A DNA stretch of 64,000 nucleotides from Sulfuricystis thermophila (lineage in GTDB: Bacteria > Pseudomonadota > Gammaproteobacteria > Burkholderiales > Rhodocyclaceae). Made by a program: the position numbers and the translations under genes. The DNA is taken from assembly GCF_004323595.1 (NCBI RefSeq), contig NZ_AP019373.1, positions 2,673,316 to 2,737,315 on the forward strand, written 5' to 3'. Of this stretch, positions 45,874 to 56,952 are shown one piece after another. The notes under the pieces are model-generated. The model saw nothing but the letters and a program-made list of their open reading frames with translations, had not been told where the DNA came from and made no database searches. Numbering within the stretch: the stretch's first letter is position 1; each line of letters opens with the position of its first letter.

Positions 45874-47412
45874 TTAGCCCCAGGTCTTCTTGAACGCGGC
45901 GATGGCGGCGGAAAGCTCCGCTTCGCCTTCCTTGTCCAGATCCTTGGTGTTCTCGATCTTCTCCATCAGCGCGCCGTGCTGCTGACGCATGTACTGGTGC
46001 AGTGCGGACTCGAAGGACAGGATCTTGCTGCTGTCGATGTCGTCGAGGAAGCCCTGGTTGACCGCGAACAGCGACACCGCCATTTCGGCGATCGGCAACG
46101 GCGAGTATTGCGGCTGCTTCATCAGCTCGGTGACGCGGCGGCCGCGTTCGAGCTGCTTGCGGGTGGCATCGTCGAGATCCGAGGCAAACTGCGCAAAGGC
46201 CGCCAGCTCACGATACTGGGCGAGGGCGAGACGCACGCCACCACCGAGCTTCTTGATCACCTTGGTTTGGGCAGCGCCACCGACGCGGGACACCGAGATA
46301 CCGGCGTTGATCGCCGGACGGATGCCGGCATTGAACAGGTCGGTTTCGAGGAAGATCTGACCGTCGGTGATCGAGATCACATTGGTCGGCACGAAGGCGG
46401 AGACGTCGCCGGCCTGCGTTTCGATCACGGGCAGCGCGGTCAAGCTACCGGTCTTGCCCTTGACGGCGCCATTGGTCATCTTCTCGACCCACGCCTCCGA
46501 GACGCGCGCGGCGCGTTCCAACAGACGCGAGTGCAGATAAAACACGTCGCCAGGATAGGCTTCGCGGCCCGGCGGGCGGCGCAGCAACAGTGAAATCTGC
46601 CGATAAGCCCAAGCCTGCTTTGTCAAGTCGTCATAGATGATCAACGCGTCCTGACCGCGGTCGCGGAAGTACTCGCCCATCGTGCAGCCGGCATAGGGGG
46701 CGATGAACTGCATCGCGGCGGACTCGGAAGCGGTGGCGGCAACGACGATGGTGTAATCCATCGCACCGGTTTCTTCGAGCTTACGCACCACGTTCATCAC
46801 CGTCGATGCCTTCTGGCCGACGGCGACATAGATACAAATCAGATCCTTGCCCTTTTGGTTGATGATGGTATCGATCGCGACGGCCGTCTTACCCGTCTGG
46901 CGGTCGCCGATGATCAGCTCCCGCTGACCACGGCCGATCGGCACCATCGAGTCGACCGATTTGAGACCCGTCTGCACCGGCTCGGAAACCGACTTGCGCC
47001 AGATCACGCCCGGTGCGACCTTCTCGATCTTGTCGGTGAGCTTCGCTTCGACCGGGCCCTTGCCATCGATGGGTTCACCCAACGCATTGACGACGCGGCC
47101 GATCAGCTCGGGCCCGACCGGTACTTCGAGGATGCGGCCCGTGCATTTGACGGTGTCCCCTTCGGTGATGTGCTCGTACTCGCCGAGCACCACGGCGCCG
47201 ACCGAGTCGCGCTCGAGGTTCAGCGCCAGACCAAAAGTATTGCCGGGGAATTCGAGCATTTCGCCTTGCATGACATCGGCAAGGCCATGGATGCGGCAGA
47301 TGCCGTCGGTCACCGTCACCACCGTGCCTTCGTTGCGCGCGGTAGGGGCAAGCTGCAGATTCTGGATCCGGCTCTTGATCAGTTCGCTGATTTCGGAGGG
47401 ATTGAGGTTCAT
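45874..47412 (-). CDS. atpA: F1Fo ATP synthase alpha subunit
   Basis: Non-catalytic nucleotide-binding subunit of F1. The 512-residue protein has the P-loop GDRQTGKT at residues 169-176, an arginine finger region ([19 protein letters not shown]) and [17 protein letters not shown]. Length and order are normal. Confidence 0.98.
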   Translation of the reverse strand: MNLNPSEISELIKSRIQNLQLAPTARNEGTVVTVTDGICRIHGLADVMQGEMLEFPGNTFGLALNLERDSVGAVVLGEYEHITEGDTVKCTGRILEVPVGPELIGRVVNALGEPIDGKGPVEAKLTDKIEKVAPGVIWRKSVSEPVQTGLKSVDSMVPIGRGQRELIIGDRQTGKTAVAIDTIINQKGKDLICIYVAVGQKASTVMNVVRKLEETGAMDYTIVVAATASESAAMQFIAPYAGCTMGEYFRDRGQDALIIYDDLTKQAWAYRQISLLLRRPPGREAYPGDVFYLHSRLLERAARVSEAWVEKMTNGAVKGKTGSLTALPVIETQAGDVSAFVPTNVISITDGQIFLETDLFNAGIRPAINAGISVSRVGGAAQTKVIKKLGGGVRLALAQYRELAAFAQFASDLDDATRKQLERGRRVTELMKQPQYSPLPIAEMAVSLFAVNQGFLDDIDSSKILSFESALHQYMRQQHGALMEKIENTKDLDKEGEAELSAAIAAFKKTWG

Positions 47413-47423
47413 TGAAATGGCTC

Positions 47424-47957
47424 CTAGTTCTTGAGCGAGACCGCCATGGCATTGAGCTTGCCACGGACGGAAGCGTCGATAACCTGGTCACCCAGGGCAA
47501 TGCGTACACCGCCGATCAATTCCGGGTCGACCTCGACGGTCGGTTTGATCTTGTAGCCGAACTTGCGCTCGAGCTCACCGACGAGCTTGGCGAGCTGTGC
47601 CTCGGTGAGCGGAAACGCCGAGATGACACGCGCTTCGCGAGTGTCTTCCTGGGCATTCTTGAGCTCCTCGAACAGGGCACTGATTTCGGGCAGCACATCG
47701 AGACGACGATTATCGACGAGGATGCTGAGGAAATTGCATTGCTCGGGCGTGAGTTCGCCGGCCACACCCAGAAACAGGTCGGCCAGCGTCGCCGGCGTGA
47801 GGCGCGGATCGTGCATGCACTCGCGCATCGCCGGGTCGACGGCGGCGGCGGCCAGACGCGCGAGTGCAGCCTGCCAGGAAGCCAGCGCACCCGTCGACCT
47901 GGCGAGCTCGAAAGCCGCTTCGGCGTAAGGCCTGGCGATGGTGACGTTCTCGGCCAT
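47424..47957 (-). CDS. atpH: F1Fo ATP synthase delta subunit
   Basis: Peripheral stalk connector. The 177-residue protein starts [16 protein letters not shown] near residue 5, with the C-terminal beta segment [26 protein letters not shown] typical of the OSCP/delta family. It lies 6 bp after atpF and 11 bp before atpA. Confidence 0.96.
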   Translation of the reverse strand: MAENVTIARPYAEAAFELARSTGALASWQAALARLAAAAVDPAMRECMHDPRLTPATLADLFLGVAGELTPEQCNFLSILVDNRRLDVLPEISALFEELKNAQEDTREARVISAFPLTEAQLAKLVGELERKFGYKIKPTVEVDPELIGGVRIALGDQVIDASVRGKLNAMAVSLKN

Positions 47958-47963
47958 GACGGA

Positions 47964-48434
47964 TCAGAGCTCCGCCTTCAGCTGCTCGAGCAGATCAGCG
48001 TGCTTCGCCGCATCGATTTCCTTGCGCAGGATCCGCTCGGCACCGGCAACGGCCAGCATCGCCACCTGATCGCGCAGCGCCTCTTTGGCCCGCTGTGCTG
48101 CGACCTCGGCTTCGCCTTCGGCCGCGGCACGGGCGGCGGCGATGATGCGTGCCGCTTCGGCCCGCGCCTCGTCGAGCACTTGGGCCGCCTGCCGCTCGGC
48201 ACCGCTGCGCAGCTCATTGGCCGCTTCACGCGCCTTGCGCAGTTCGTCGGTGGCACGCCGTTCGGCGAGTTGCAAATCGGTCTTCGCCTTGTCCGCTGCG
48301 GCCAGGCCCTCGGCGATCTTCGCGGCTCGCTCGTCGAGCGCCTTCATGATGGGCGGCCACACGAATTTCATCGTGAACCACGCCAGAATGAAGAACACAA
48401 CCAGCTGGGCGAATAGCGTTGCGTTCAGATTCAC
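47964..48434 (-). CDS. atpF: F1Fo ATP synthase b subunit
   Basis: Peripheral stalk. The 156-residue protein has an N-terminal membrane helix ([20 protein letters not shown], residues 4-23) followed by a long charged amphipathic helix with heptad spacing for the b dimer. Length equals the E. coli subunit. Confidence 0.96.
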   Translation of the reverse strand: MNLNATLFAQLVVFFILAWFTMKFVWPPIMKALDERAAKIAEGLAAADKAKTDLQLAERRATDELRKAREAANELRSGAERQAAQVLDEARAEAARIIAAARAAAEGEAEVAAQRAKEALRDQVAMLAVAGAERILRKEIDAAKHADLLEQLKAEL

Positions 48435-48471
48435 GGTATCAATCCTTCAAAGCGTCAAAGGGAAAAGCCGC

Positions 48472-49968
<1,497 letters not shown>

Positions 49969-50049
49969 GCTCCGGCGACCCTGATTCTGCCTGTTTCCCC
50001 ATCGTGTCGCCCACGGCGCGAACCATCGGCGACGCACGCTTCCGTCAAA

Positions 50050-50085
50050 GCGAGAAAATATAAATCGACTGCTTAAATAAGTCAA
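50050..50085 (-). promoter_or_regulatory. promoter of the atp operon
   Basis: On the minus strand, -35 TTGACT (50085-50080), a 17-bp spacer and -10 TATATT (50062-50057) form a near-consensus sigma-70 promoter in an AT-rich patch. The predicted start near 50050 leaves an 82-nt leader before atpI. Confidence 0.8.
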
Positions 50086-50134
50086 TATATCTGCTGCTGC
50101 GCAACAAATTTATCGGCTCATCAGTTCGCCTTGA

Positions 50135-51004
50135 TCAAGTTCCGTGCTGGCCATGCAGACGCTTCAGGATGCCATCGAGCTGATCGAGGCTGGCAAAGCG
50201 GATGGTCAGCGTCCCCGCGCCTTTGCGGTTGGCGCTCACTTTCACCGTAGCACCGATCGAATCAGACAGCTCTTCTTCGAGCCGTTCGAGATCGCGGTCC
50301 TTCGCCGCTGCCGTCTTGTGCGCAGAAGGATTGAGTTCGCGCGCCACGCGGCGTTCGGTCTCGCGCACCGACCAGCCCTTGTCCGCCGCCTCGGCGGCCA
50401 GTCGCCCCTGCTCGCTTTTCGGCGCCGCGAGGATGGCGCGCGCATGGCCCATTTCGATGTCGCCGGCCATCAGGAGATCCTGCGCCGGCTTGGCGAGCTG
50501 CAGGAGGCGCAGCAGATTGGTCGCCGCGGAGCGCGAGCGACCGACGGCCTCGGCCGCCTGCTGGTGCGTCATGCCGAATTCATCGATCAGGCGCTGCAGG
50601 CCGGCGGCTTCTTCCAGCGGATTGAGATCCTCACGCTGGATGTTTTCGATCAGCGACATGGCGAGCGCCGCTTCATCCGGAATCTCGCGGATCAACACCG
50701 GCACTTCGGTCAGCCCGGCGATCTGCGCGGCGCGCCAGCGGCGTTCGCCGGCGATGATCTCATAGCGTCCGCCGGCGATGGGGCGCACCGAGATCGGCTG
50801 GATGAGTCCCTGCGCCTTGATCGAGGCGGCCAACTCTTCCAGCGAGCCCGGGTCCATGCGGGTGCGCGGCTGATATTTGCCCGGCTGCAGCTCGCCGATC
50901 GGCAGCGTCGCTTGGCGCTGGCGTGCATCGTTCGTACCGGTGTCTTCGTTGCCCGCCAGCAGCGCCTCGAGCCCACGGCCCAGCCCCTTCTTGCGTTGGA
51001 TCAT
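50135..51004 (-). CDS. parB: chromosome partitioning protein ParB
   Basis: Binds parS sites and spreads to form the partition complex; a CTPase in the ParB family. The 289-residue protein starts [18 protein letters not shown], has the CTP-binding [13 protein letters not shown] segment near residues 95-107, the helix-turn-helix ([21 protein letters not shown]) and a C-terminal dimerisation domain. It overlaps parA by 4 bp. Two parS sites lie at 54362-54400. Confidence 0.97.
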   Translation of the reverse strand: MIQRKKGLGRGLEALLAGNEDTGTNDARQRQATLPIGELQPGKYQPRTRMDPGSLEELAASIKAQGLIQPISVRPIAGGRYEIIAGERRWRAAQIAGLTEVPVLIREIPDEAALAMSLIENIQREDLNPLEEAAGLQRLIDEFGMTHQQAAEAVGRSRSAATNLLRLLQLAKPAQDLLMAGDIEMGHARAILAAPKSEQGRLAAEAADKGWSVRETERRVARELNPSAHKTAAAKDRDLERLEEELSDSIGATVKVSANRKGAGTLTIRFASLDQLDGILKRLHGQHGT

Positions 51005-51786
51005 GCTCTTTGCTCCTTCTCCCAAACGCCGACGCGCTCGATCATTTCGCGCGCAAAACTCTGATAGGCCTGCGCCCCCTTGGCGTGCTTGTCGAACAAC
51101 ACCCCGGGGATGCCATAACTGGGCGCCTCGGCAAGCCGAACGTTGCGCGGCACCAGCGTCCTGAACACCTTGTCGCCGAAATGCGCTTCGAGCTGTTGCG
51201 ATACCTGGTTGGCGAGCGTCGAACGCGGATCGAACATCACGCGCAACAAGCCGATGATTCTGAGCTCGCGGTTCAGATTGCGATGCACCTGCTTGATGGT
51301 ATTGACCAGATCGGAAAGCCCCTCCAGCGCATAGTATTCGCATTGCATCGGAATGATGACGCCATGAGCAGCGCACAGGCCGTTCAGCGTCAGCATCGAC
51401 AACGAAGGCGGGCAATCGATCAGCACGAAGTCATATTCGTTGGCATGGCGCGCCAGCTGATCGCGCAGGCGCTGTTCGCGGCGCTCGAGGTCGACCAGCT
51501 CGACTTCCGCACCGGCCAGATCGCGGTTGGCCGGCAAGACGTCGAAATGCCCGCTCGGCGAGCGCGCCCGCGCCTCGGCGAGGGAAGCCAGGCCGAGCAG
51601 CATTTGATAGACGGAGACGCGCAGCGTGCGCTTGTCGATGCCGCTGCCCATCGTGGCATTGCCTTGCGGATCGAGATCGACCAGCAGCGTGCGCTGGCCG
51701 GCCTGAGCCAATGCCGCCGCCAGGTTGACCGCCGTCGTGGTCTTCCCTACCCCGCCTTTCTGGTTGGCGATCGCGAAAATGTGCAT
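51001..51786 (-). CDS. parA: chromosome partitioning ATPase ParA
   Basis: Walker-type ATPase moving ParB-parS complexes. The 261-residue protein has the deviant Walker A KGGVGKTT at residues 10-17, LLVDLDPQGNATMGSGID and FVLIDCPPSLSMLTLN. It starts 2 bp after rsmG, in the usual mnmG-rsmG-parA-parB order near the origin. Confidence 0.98.
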   Translation of the reverse strand: MHIFAIANQKGGVGKTTTAVNLAAALAQAGQRTLLVDLDPQGNATMGSGIDKRTLRVSVYQMLLGLASLAEARARSPSGHFDVLPANRDLAGAEVELVDLERREQRLRDQLARHANEYDFVLIDCPPSLSMLTLNGLCAAHGVIIPMQCEYYALEGLSDLVNTIKQVHRNLNRELRIIGLLRVMFDPRSTLANQVSQQLEAHFGDKVFRTLVPRNVRLAEAPSYGIPGVLFDKHAKGAQAYQSFAREMIERVGVWEKEQRA

Positions 51787-51788
51787 GC

Positions 51789-52409
51789 TCACTTTTCCCT
51801 TTCCAGTAGCAAGAGGCAGCGCTCGGCCTTCAAACCGGGAACGTGCAGACCATGGCAGGCACTCACGCGCCAGCCGGCCGGCAGGGCGGCGATTTCCTCG
51901 GCAGGATACGCGCCTTTCATTGCCCATAACCGGTCCGCAAGATGGCCGGCCAAGGCGACGAACTCGGCCAGCGAAGCGAAGGCCCGCGAGATCACGGCAT
52001 CGAATCTCTCCTGCCAATCTTCGACACGCCCGCAGTGAATGCTCACATTGGACAAGCCCAATTCGATTTTCGCCTGCCTTTGAAACGCCGCTTTTTTCTC
52101 CACGGCCTCGATCGATGCCACCCGCCAGTCGGGCCGAGCGATCGCCAGCACCAGGCCGGGCAGGCCCGCCCCGCTGCCGACGTCTGCTAGTGTGGCGTGC
52201 CGTCCTGCCAGCGCCGACTCTTGCAGAATCGGCAACACCGCGAGCGAGTCGAGCAGATGGTGCGTCACCATCGCCTCGGGCTCGCGGATCGCGGTCAGGT
52301 TATAGACCTTGTTCCATTTCGCCAGCAGGGCGAGATAGGCCGACAATTTCTCCTCCGCTCCCGGCGGCAGAGTGAGGCCGAGCGCAGCGATGCCCTCCCC
52401 GAGCGTCAT
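51789..52409 (-). CDS. rsmG: 16S rRNA (guanine-N7) methyltransferase RsmG with repeat-encoded insert
   Basis: Methylates G527 of 16S rRNA using SAM. The 206-residue protein has [13 protein letters not shown] near residues 50-62 and the SAM motif [12 protein letters not shown] at 74-85. Between them residues 64-71 (ESALAGRH) are encoded by a 24-bp repeat copy in frame, making this loop longer than in E. coli RsmG. The fold should tolerate this surface loop, so the gene is probably active. It overlaps mnmG by 4 bp. Confidence 0.93.
   Translation of the reverse strand: MTLGEGIAALGLTLPPGAEEKLSAYLALLAKWNKVYNLTAIREPEAMVTHHLLDSLAVLPILQESALAGRHATLADVGSGAGLPGLVLAIARPDWRVASIEAVEKKAAFQRQAKIELGLSNVSIHCGRVEDWQERFDAVISRAFASLAEFVALAGHLADRLWAMKGAYPAEEIAALPAGWRVSACHGLHVPGLKAERCLLLLEREK
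52197..52220 (+). repeat. 24-bp dispersed repeat inside rsmG
   Basis: Reads GTGCCGTCCTGCCAGCGCCG then ACTC (two changes). It is translated on the minus strand as the ALAGRH part of RsmG, in frame. Confidence 0.9.
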
Positions 52410-54280
52410 CCGCGCAGCCTCTTCAAATGCACCAGCAGCACGGCAATCGCCGCCGGCGTGACGCCCTGGATGCGGCTGGCCTGCCCGACCGTCTGGGGCC
52501 GGGCCTGGCTCAGCCGCTGCCGCACCTCGATCGACAGGCCGGTGAGCTGCAGGTAGTCGAGATCGGCCGGGATCGGCAGGTTTTCCTGCGCCGCCATCCT
52601 CGCCACATCCTCCTTCTGCCGCTCGATGTAGCCCTGGTACTTGGCCTGGATTTCGACCTGCTCGACGACCTCCGGCGCTTCGACCGGCACACCGGCCCCT
52701 GGTAGGCTCATCAGCCGTGCATAGCTCACCTCGGGGCGACGCAGCAGATCGAACAACGAATACTCCCGTTCGATCGGTTTGCCCAGCACCCGCTCGATCT
52801 CGTGAGCAGCGACGACGTTTGGATTGATCCAGACGCTCTTCAGCCGCTCGATTTCGGCGGCGACGGCATCACGCTTGCGGTTGAAGGCGTCCCAGCGCGC
52901 ATCATCGACCAGACCGAGGCGGCGGCCGGTCTCGGTGAGCCGCAGGTCGGCATTGTCCTCGCGCAGGGAGAGGCGATATTCGGCCCGGCTCGTAAACATC
53001 CGGTAGGGTTCGGACACCCCGCGCGTGATCAGGTCATCGACGAGCACACCGAGATAGGCTTCGTCGCGGCGCGGCCACCAGCCTTCTTTGTCCAGCGCCT
53101 GCAGCGCGGCATTGGCGCCGGCGAGCAGCCCTTGCGCCGCGGCCTCCTCATAGCCGGTGGTGCCGTTGATCTGGCCGGCGAAGAACAGCCCGGTGATCGC
53201 TTTCGTCTCCAGTGTCGCCTTCAGGGCGCGCGGATCGAAGTAGTCGTATTCGATCGCATAGCCAGGACGCGTGATGTGCGCCTTTTCCAGGCCGCGGATC
53301 GAACGCACCAGTTCGAGCTGGACGTCGAACGGCAGGCTGGTGGAGATCCCCTGCGGATAGTATTCGTGCGTGTCGAGCCCCTCCGGCTCGAGGAACACCT
53401 GGTGGCTGTCCTTGCCGGCGAAGCGGTGGATCTTATCCTCGATCGACGGGCAATAGCGCGGCCCGACGCCTTCGATGACCCCGGCGAACATCGGCGAACG
53501 GTCGAGATTGGCGCGGATGATCTCGTGGGTGCGGGGATTGGTGTGGGTGATCCAGCAAGGCACCTGACGCGGGTGCAGTTCTGCCTTGCCGAGAAACGAG
53601 AACACCGGCGTCGGCACATCGCCTGGCTGTTCCTGCATCACCGAGAAATCGATCGTCTTGCCATCGAGCCGCGGCGGTGTGCCGGTCTTCAGGCGCCCCA
53701 CCGGCAGGGCAAGCTCGCGCAGACGGGCCGCCAGACTGAGAGAGGGCGGATCGCCAAAACGTCCGGCGCGGTAGCTCTCCAACCCGACATGCACCAACCC
53801 GTTCAGGAAGGTGCCAGCAGTCAGCACCACGCTGCGCGTCTCGAAGCGGATGCCGAGACGGGTAACGACGGCGACGGCTCGCTCGCCTTCGAGCACGATG
53901 TCGTCGGCGGCCTGCTGGAAGATCGTCAGGTTCGGCTGATTCTCCAGCCGGCGGCGGATCGCCTGCTTGTAGAGCACGCGATCGGCCTGGGCACGGGTGG
54001 CGCGCACCGCCGGCCCTTTCGAGGCGTTGAGGATACGGAACTGGATGCCCGCCTCGTCGGTGGCGAGCGCCATCGCCCCGCCCAGGGCATCGACCTCCTT
54101 GACGAGATGGCCCTTGCCGATGCCGCCGATCGAGGGATTGCACGACATCGCGCCGAGCGTCTCGATGTTGTGCGTCAACAGCAGCGTGCGGGCACCGATG
54201 CGCGCCGCAGCCAGCGCCGCCTCGGTGCCGGCATGGCCGCCGCCGATCACGATGACATCGTAGCGTTCGGGATACTGCAT
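52406..54280 (-). CDS. mnmG: tRNA uridine 5-carboxymethylaminomethyl modification enzyme MnmG
   Basis: FAD-dependent partner of MnmE in modifying U34 of some tRNAs. The 624-residue protein has the FAD motif [15 protein letters not shown] near residues 11-25, [31 protein letters not shown] and the C-terminal helical tRNA/MnmE-binding part. I chose ATG 54280 (MQYPERYDV); an in-frame extension upstream translates a 24-bp repeat copy. Two parS sites lie in its upstream gap. Confidence 0.97.
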   Translation of the reverse strand: MQYPERYDVIVIGGGHAGTEAALAAARIGARTLLLTHNIETLGAMSCNPSIGGIGKGHLVKEVDALGGAMALATDEAGIQFRILNASKGPAVRATRAQADRVLYKQAIRRRLENQPNLTIFQQAADDIVLEGERAVAVVTRLGIRFETRSVVLTAGTFLNGLVHVGLESYRAGRFGDPPSLSLAARLRELALPVGRLKTGTPPRLDGKTIDFSVMQEQPGDVPTPVFSFLGKAELHPRQVPCWITHTNPRTHEIIRANLDRSPMFAGVIEGVGPRYCPSIEDKIHRFAGKDSHQVFLEPEGLDTHEYYPQGISTSLPFDVQLELVRSIRGLEKAHITRPGYAIEYDYFDPRALKATLETKAITGLFFAGQINGTTGYEEAAAQGLLAGANAALQALDKEGWWPRRDEAYLGVLVDDLITRGVSEPYRMFTSRAEYRLSLREDNADLRLTETGRRLGLVDDARWDAFNRKRDAVAAEIERLKSVWINPNVVAAHEIERVLGKPIEREYSLFDLLRRPEVSYARLMSLPGAGVPVEAPEVVEQVEIQAKYQGYIERQKEDVARMAAQENLPIPADLDYLQLTGLSIEVRQRLSQARPQTVGQASRIQGVTPAAIAVLLVHLKRLRG

Positions 54281-54285
54281 GCAAA

Positions 54286-54309
54286 AAATCGGCGCTGGCG
54301 GGACGGCAC
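54286..54309 (-). repeat. 24-bp dispersed repeat, copy at 54286
   Basis: Reads AAATCGGCGCTGGCGGGACG then GCAC, one change from consensus. It ends 5 bp before the mnmG ATG. Confidence 0.9.
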
Positions 54310-54361
54310 GGAACTGGAAAAGGCCGCCATGATACCCCCGAAGCCCGTCGCCGCCCAAATC

Positions 54362-54375
54362 GTTTCACGTGAAAC
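54362..54375. promoter_or_regulatory. parS: parS site 1
   Basis: GTTTCACGTGAAAC, flanked as C...A, is 15 of 16 bases of the parS consensus TGTTTCACGTGAAACA. It lies between the livF-like gene and mnmG, about 3.4 kb from parB. Confidence 0.95.
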
Positions 54376-54386
54376 ATGGCGCCAGC

Positions 54387-54400
54387 GTTTCACGTGAAAC
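54387..54400. promoter_or_regulatory. parS: parS site 2
   Basis: Second identical GTTTCACGTGAAAC core, 25 bp from the first, with the same C...A flanks. The pair is adjacent to the 3' end of the livF-like gene (stop at 54408). Confidence 0.95.
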
Positions 54401-54407
54401 ATTGAGG

Positions 54408-55157
54408 TCAATGCTTGCCGCCCAAGCCCAGATAAGCTTCGACCACCTTGGGATCGTCGGCCAAGGTATCGGTGTCGCCTTCCAGGGCCACTTCACCGGT
54501 TTCGAGCACGTAGCCGTAATCGGCGACCTGCAGCGCAGCGCGCGCATTCTGCTCGACGAGCAGGATCGCCACGCCAGCATCGCGCAGGTCGGCGATGACG
54601 CGGAAGATCTCGCGCACGATCAGCGGGGCCAGACCCAGGCTCGGCTCGTCGAGCATCAACAGCTTCGGCTGTGCCATCAGCGCCCGGCCGACGGCGAGCA
54701 TCTGACGCTCACCGCCGGAGAGCGTGCCGGCCATCTGCCGATGACGCTCCTTGAGCCGTGGGAAGATGCCATAGACCTTTTCCAGCGTCTGGCGTTCGTC
54801 GCGAAAACCCAGGCGACGGCGCATGAAGGCGCCGAGCAGCAGATTGTCTTCGACGCTCATTTCCCCGAACAGCTCGCGCTTTTCCGGCACCAGGGTCATG
54901 CCGCGGGAGACCATACGTTCGATGTCGACGTGACCGTTGGCAGGCTCGCCACTGAAAGAGACCTCACCCCGCGTGAAAGGCAGCACGCCCATGATCGCCG
55001 ACAGCAACGTGGTCTTGCCGGCGCCATTGGGGCCGATCACGGTGACGATCTGGCCCGGGAGCACCCGCAACGAGACATGGTGCAGCGCCTCGACCTTGCC
55101 ATAAGAGACGCACAGGTCGGTGACGGAAAGGAGCGGTTCTGGGCGCGTGGTATCCAT
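54408..55157 (-). CDS. livF: branched-chain amino-acid-type ABC transporter ATPase (LivF)
   Basis: One of two ATPases of a Liv/HAAT-type importer. The 249-residue protein has Walker A GPNGAGKT near residues 43-50, SRGMTLVPEKRELFGEMSVE, signature LSGGERQMLAVGRAL and Walker B LLMLDEPSLGLAP. It follows the LivM-LivG fusion by 1 bp. Transport substrate could be branched-chain amino acids, urea-like or aromatic compounds. Confidence 0.92.
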   Translation of the reverse strand: MDTTRPEPLLSVTDLCVSYGKVEALHHVSLRVLPGQIVTVIGPNGAGKTTLLSAIMGVLPFTRGEVSFSGEPANGHVDIERMVSRGMTLVPEKRELFGEMSVEDNLLLGAFMRRRLGFRDERQTLEKVYGIFPRLKERHRQMAGTLSGGERQMLAVGRALMAQPKLLMLDEPSLGLAPLIVREIFRVIADLRDAGVAILLVEQNARAALQVADYGYVLETGEVALEGDTDTLADDPKVVEAYLGLGGKH

Positions 55158-55158
55158 C

Positions 55159-56952
55159 TCACTCGACTCCGCCCAGATAAGCCTCGATCACCGCCGGGTC
55201 ATTCTGCACCTCGTGCGGCAAGCCTTCGGCAATCTTTTTGCCGAATTCCATCACCACGACGCGGTCGGCGAGATCCATCACGAACTCCATGTCGTGCTCG
55301 ACGAGCAGAATGCCCATGCCTTCGGCGCGCAGCTGGCGCAAGAGCTCGGCGAGCGCCTGCTTTTCGAGGAAACGCAGGCCGGCCGCCGGTTCGTCGAGCA
55401 GCAGCAGACAGGGATCGGCGGCCAGCGCCCGGGCGATTTCGACGATGCGCTGCTTGCCGAGCGGCAGGCTGCCGGCGGGATGATGGAGATGCTCGGCGAG
55501 CCCGACGCGCGCGCACTGGCGCGCCGCTTCGGCCAGCAGCTGGCGCTCCTCGGCGCGTTCCAGATGCAGCATCGCCGCCAACACGCCTCGCCAGCCGCGC
55601 AGGTGAGCGCCCAGAGCGACGTTTTCCAGCACCGACATCGCCGGCAGCAGCCGCACGTGTTGGAAGGTGCGGCCCATGCCCATGCGGGCGATGGCGCGCG
55701 AGGAGCGGCCCGCCACCTCTGCGCCGAGGAAGCGCACCGCGCCGCTGGTGGGCGGATCGACGCCAGTGATCAGATTGAACAAGGTCGACTTGCCGGCGCC
55801 GTTCGGTCCGATCAGCGCCAGGATCTCACCCGCCGCGACGTTCAGGCTCATGCGGTCGTTGGCCACCAGTCCGCCGAATTTCTTCACCGCATCGCTGACT
55901 TCGAGCAGCGGCGTGCCAGTCACCGGAACGACGCGGCGCGGCAACGGTGCGGTTTGCACGAAGTCGGCGCTGGCAGGGCGGCACCCATCGTCCGGGAAGA
56001 ACCGCGCCAGCATCGGCCACAGGCCATCGCGCGCGCGGTGCAGCACGAAGATCATCAGCAGACCGAAGGCGATCACCTCGAAGTTGCCGGTCGCCCCGAA
56101 TAATTGCGGCAGGATGTCCTGCAGCCACTGCTTGAGGATGGTGATCACCGCGGCGCCGACCAGCGCGCCCCAGACATGCGCGGCGCCGCCGATCACGGCC
56201 ATGAACAGATACTCGATGCCGATGTGCAAGCCAAACGGCGTCGGATTGAGGAAGCGCTGCAGGTGGGCATAGAGCCAGCCGGACAGACAGGCGAACAGGG
56301 CGGCGATCAGGAAAATGACCATCTTGGCGCGACCGGTGTCGACCCCCATCGCCTCGGCCATCAAGGTGCCGCCCTTCAGGGCGCGAATCGCGCGGCCGGC
56401 ACGCGAATCGAGCAAATTGCGTGTCAGCCAGATCGCCGCGAGCAGCACCGCCCAGATCAGGAAATAGAACTGGCGGCCGTCGCGCAATTCCAGGCCGGCG
56501 AGCGAGAGCGCCGGGATGCCGCCGATGCCGGTATGGCCGCCGAGGAATTCGAGATTGCCGAACAGGAAATAGAGCGAAATCCCCCAGGCGAGCGTACCCA
56601 GCGGCAGATAATGACCCGACAGGCGCAAGGTCAGCGCGCCGAGGATCAGCGCGAGGAGCGCGGTAAGGAACAGACCGAGCAGCAACCCGCCCCAGGGGTT
56701 CGCCAAGGGCAGCAGCCAGCCCGGCAGCGCGGCCGTGGTGGTCAGCCAGGCGGTCGCATAGGCGCCCATGCCGACGAAGGCCGCCTGTCCGAAAGACGTC
56801 AGGCCACCGATCCCCGTCAGCAGCACCAGCCCCAGCGCCACCAGCGCATACAGGCCGATGTAATTGAGCAACGTGATGCTGAATTCGGGCAAAACCAGCG
56901 GCGCCAGCGCCAGCAGCAGGAGGAAGACGGCAAAGACGAGCCGCGACTTCAT
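55159..56952 (-). CDS. fused ABC transporter permease-ATPase (LivM-LivG type)
   Basis: This 597-residue fusion has an N-terminal LivM permease (about residues 1-318, eight or more hydrophobic segments, with LTSFGQAAFVGMGAYA and GGAAHVWGALVGAAV). A C-terminal LivG ATPase follows from about residue 350 (Walker A GPNGAGKS, signature-like LPLGKQRIVEIARAL, LLLLDEPAAGL and VEHDMEFVM). The linker at about 323-331 (GCRPASADF) is the translated 24-bp repeat. ATG 56952 overlaps the livH stop. Permease-ATPase fusions of this pair are known in other proteobacteria. Confidence 0.9.
   Translation of the reverse strand: MKSRLVFAVFLLLLALAPLVLPEFSITLLNYIGLYALVALGLVLLTGIGGLTSFGQAAFVGMGAYATAWLTTTAALPGWLLPLANPWGGLLLGLFLTALLALILGALTLRLSGHYLPLGTLAWGISLYFLFGNLEFLGGHTGIGGIPALSLAGLELRDGRQFYFLIWAVLLAAIWLTRNLLDSRAGRAIRALKGGTLMAEAMGVDTGRAKMVIFLIAALFACLSGWLYAHLQRFLNPTPFGLHIGIEYLFMAVIGGAAHVWGALVGAAVITILKQWLQDILPQLFGATGNFEVIAFGLLMIFVLHRARDGLWPMLARFFPDDGCRPASADFVQTAPLPRRVVPVTGTPLLEVSDAVKKFGGLVANDRMSLNVAAGEILALIGPNGAGKSTLFNLITGVDPPTSGAVRFLGAEVAGRSSRAIARMGMGRTFQHVRLLPAMSVLENVALGAHLRGWRGVLAAMLHLERAEERQLLAEAARQCARVGLAEHLHHPAGSLPLGKQRIVEIARALAADPCLLLLDEPAAGLRFLEKQALAELLRQLRAEGMGILLVEHDMEFVMDLADRVVVMEFGKKIAEGLPHEVQNDPAVIEAYLGGVE
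55961..55984 (-). repeat. 24-bp dispersed repeat inside the LivM-LivG fusion
   Basis: Reads AAGTCGGCGCTGGCAGGGCG then GCAC (two changes). It is in frame and forms the linker CRPASADF between the permease and ATPase halves. Confidence 0.9.

Noticed and set aside
54281..54358. N-terminal extension of MnmG
   Set aside because: The open frame continues upstream but translates the 24-bp repeat, and the family start [15 protein letters not shown] fits ATG 54280.
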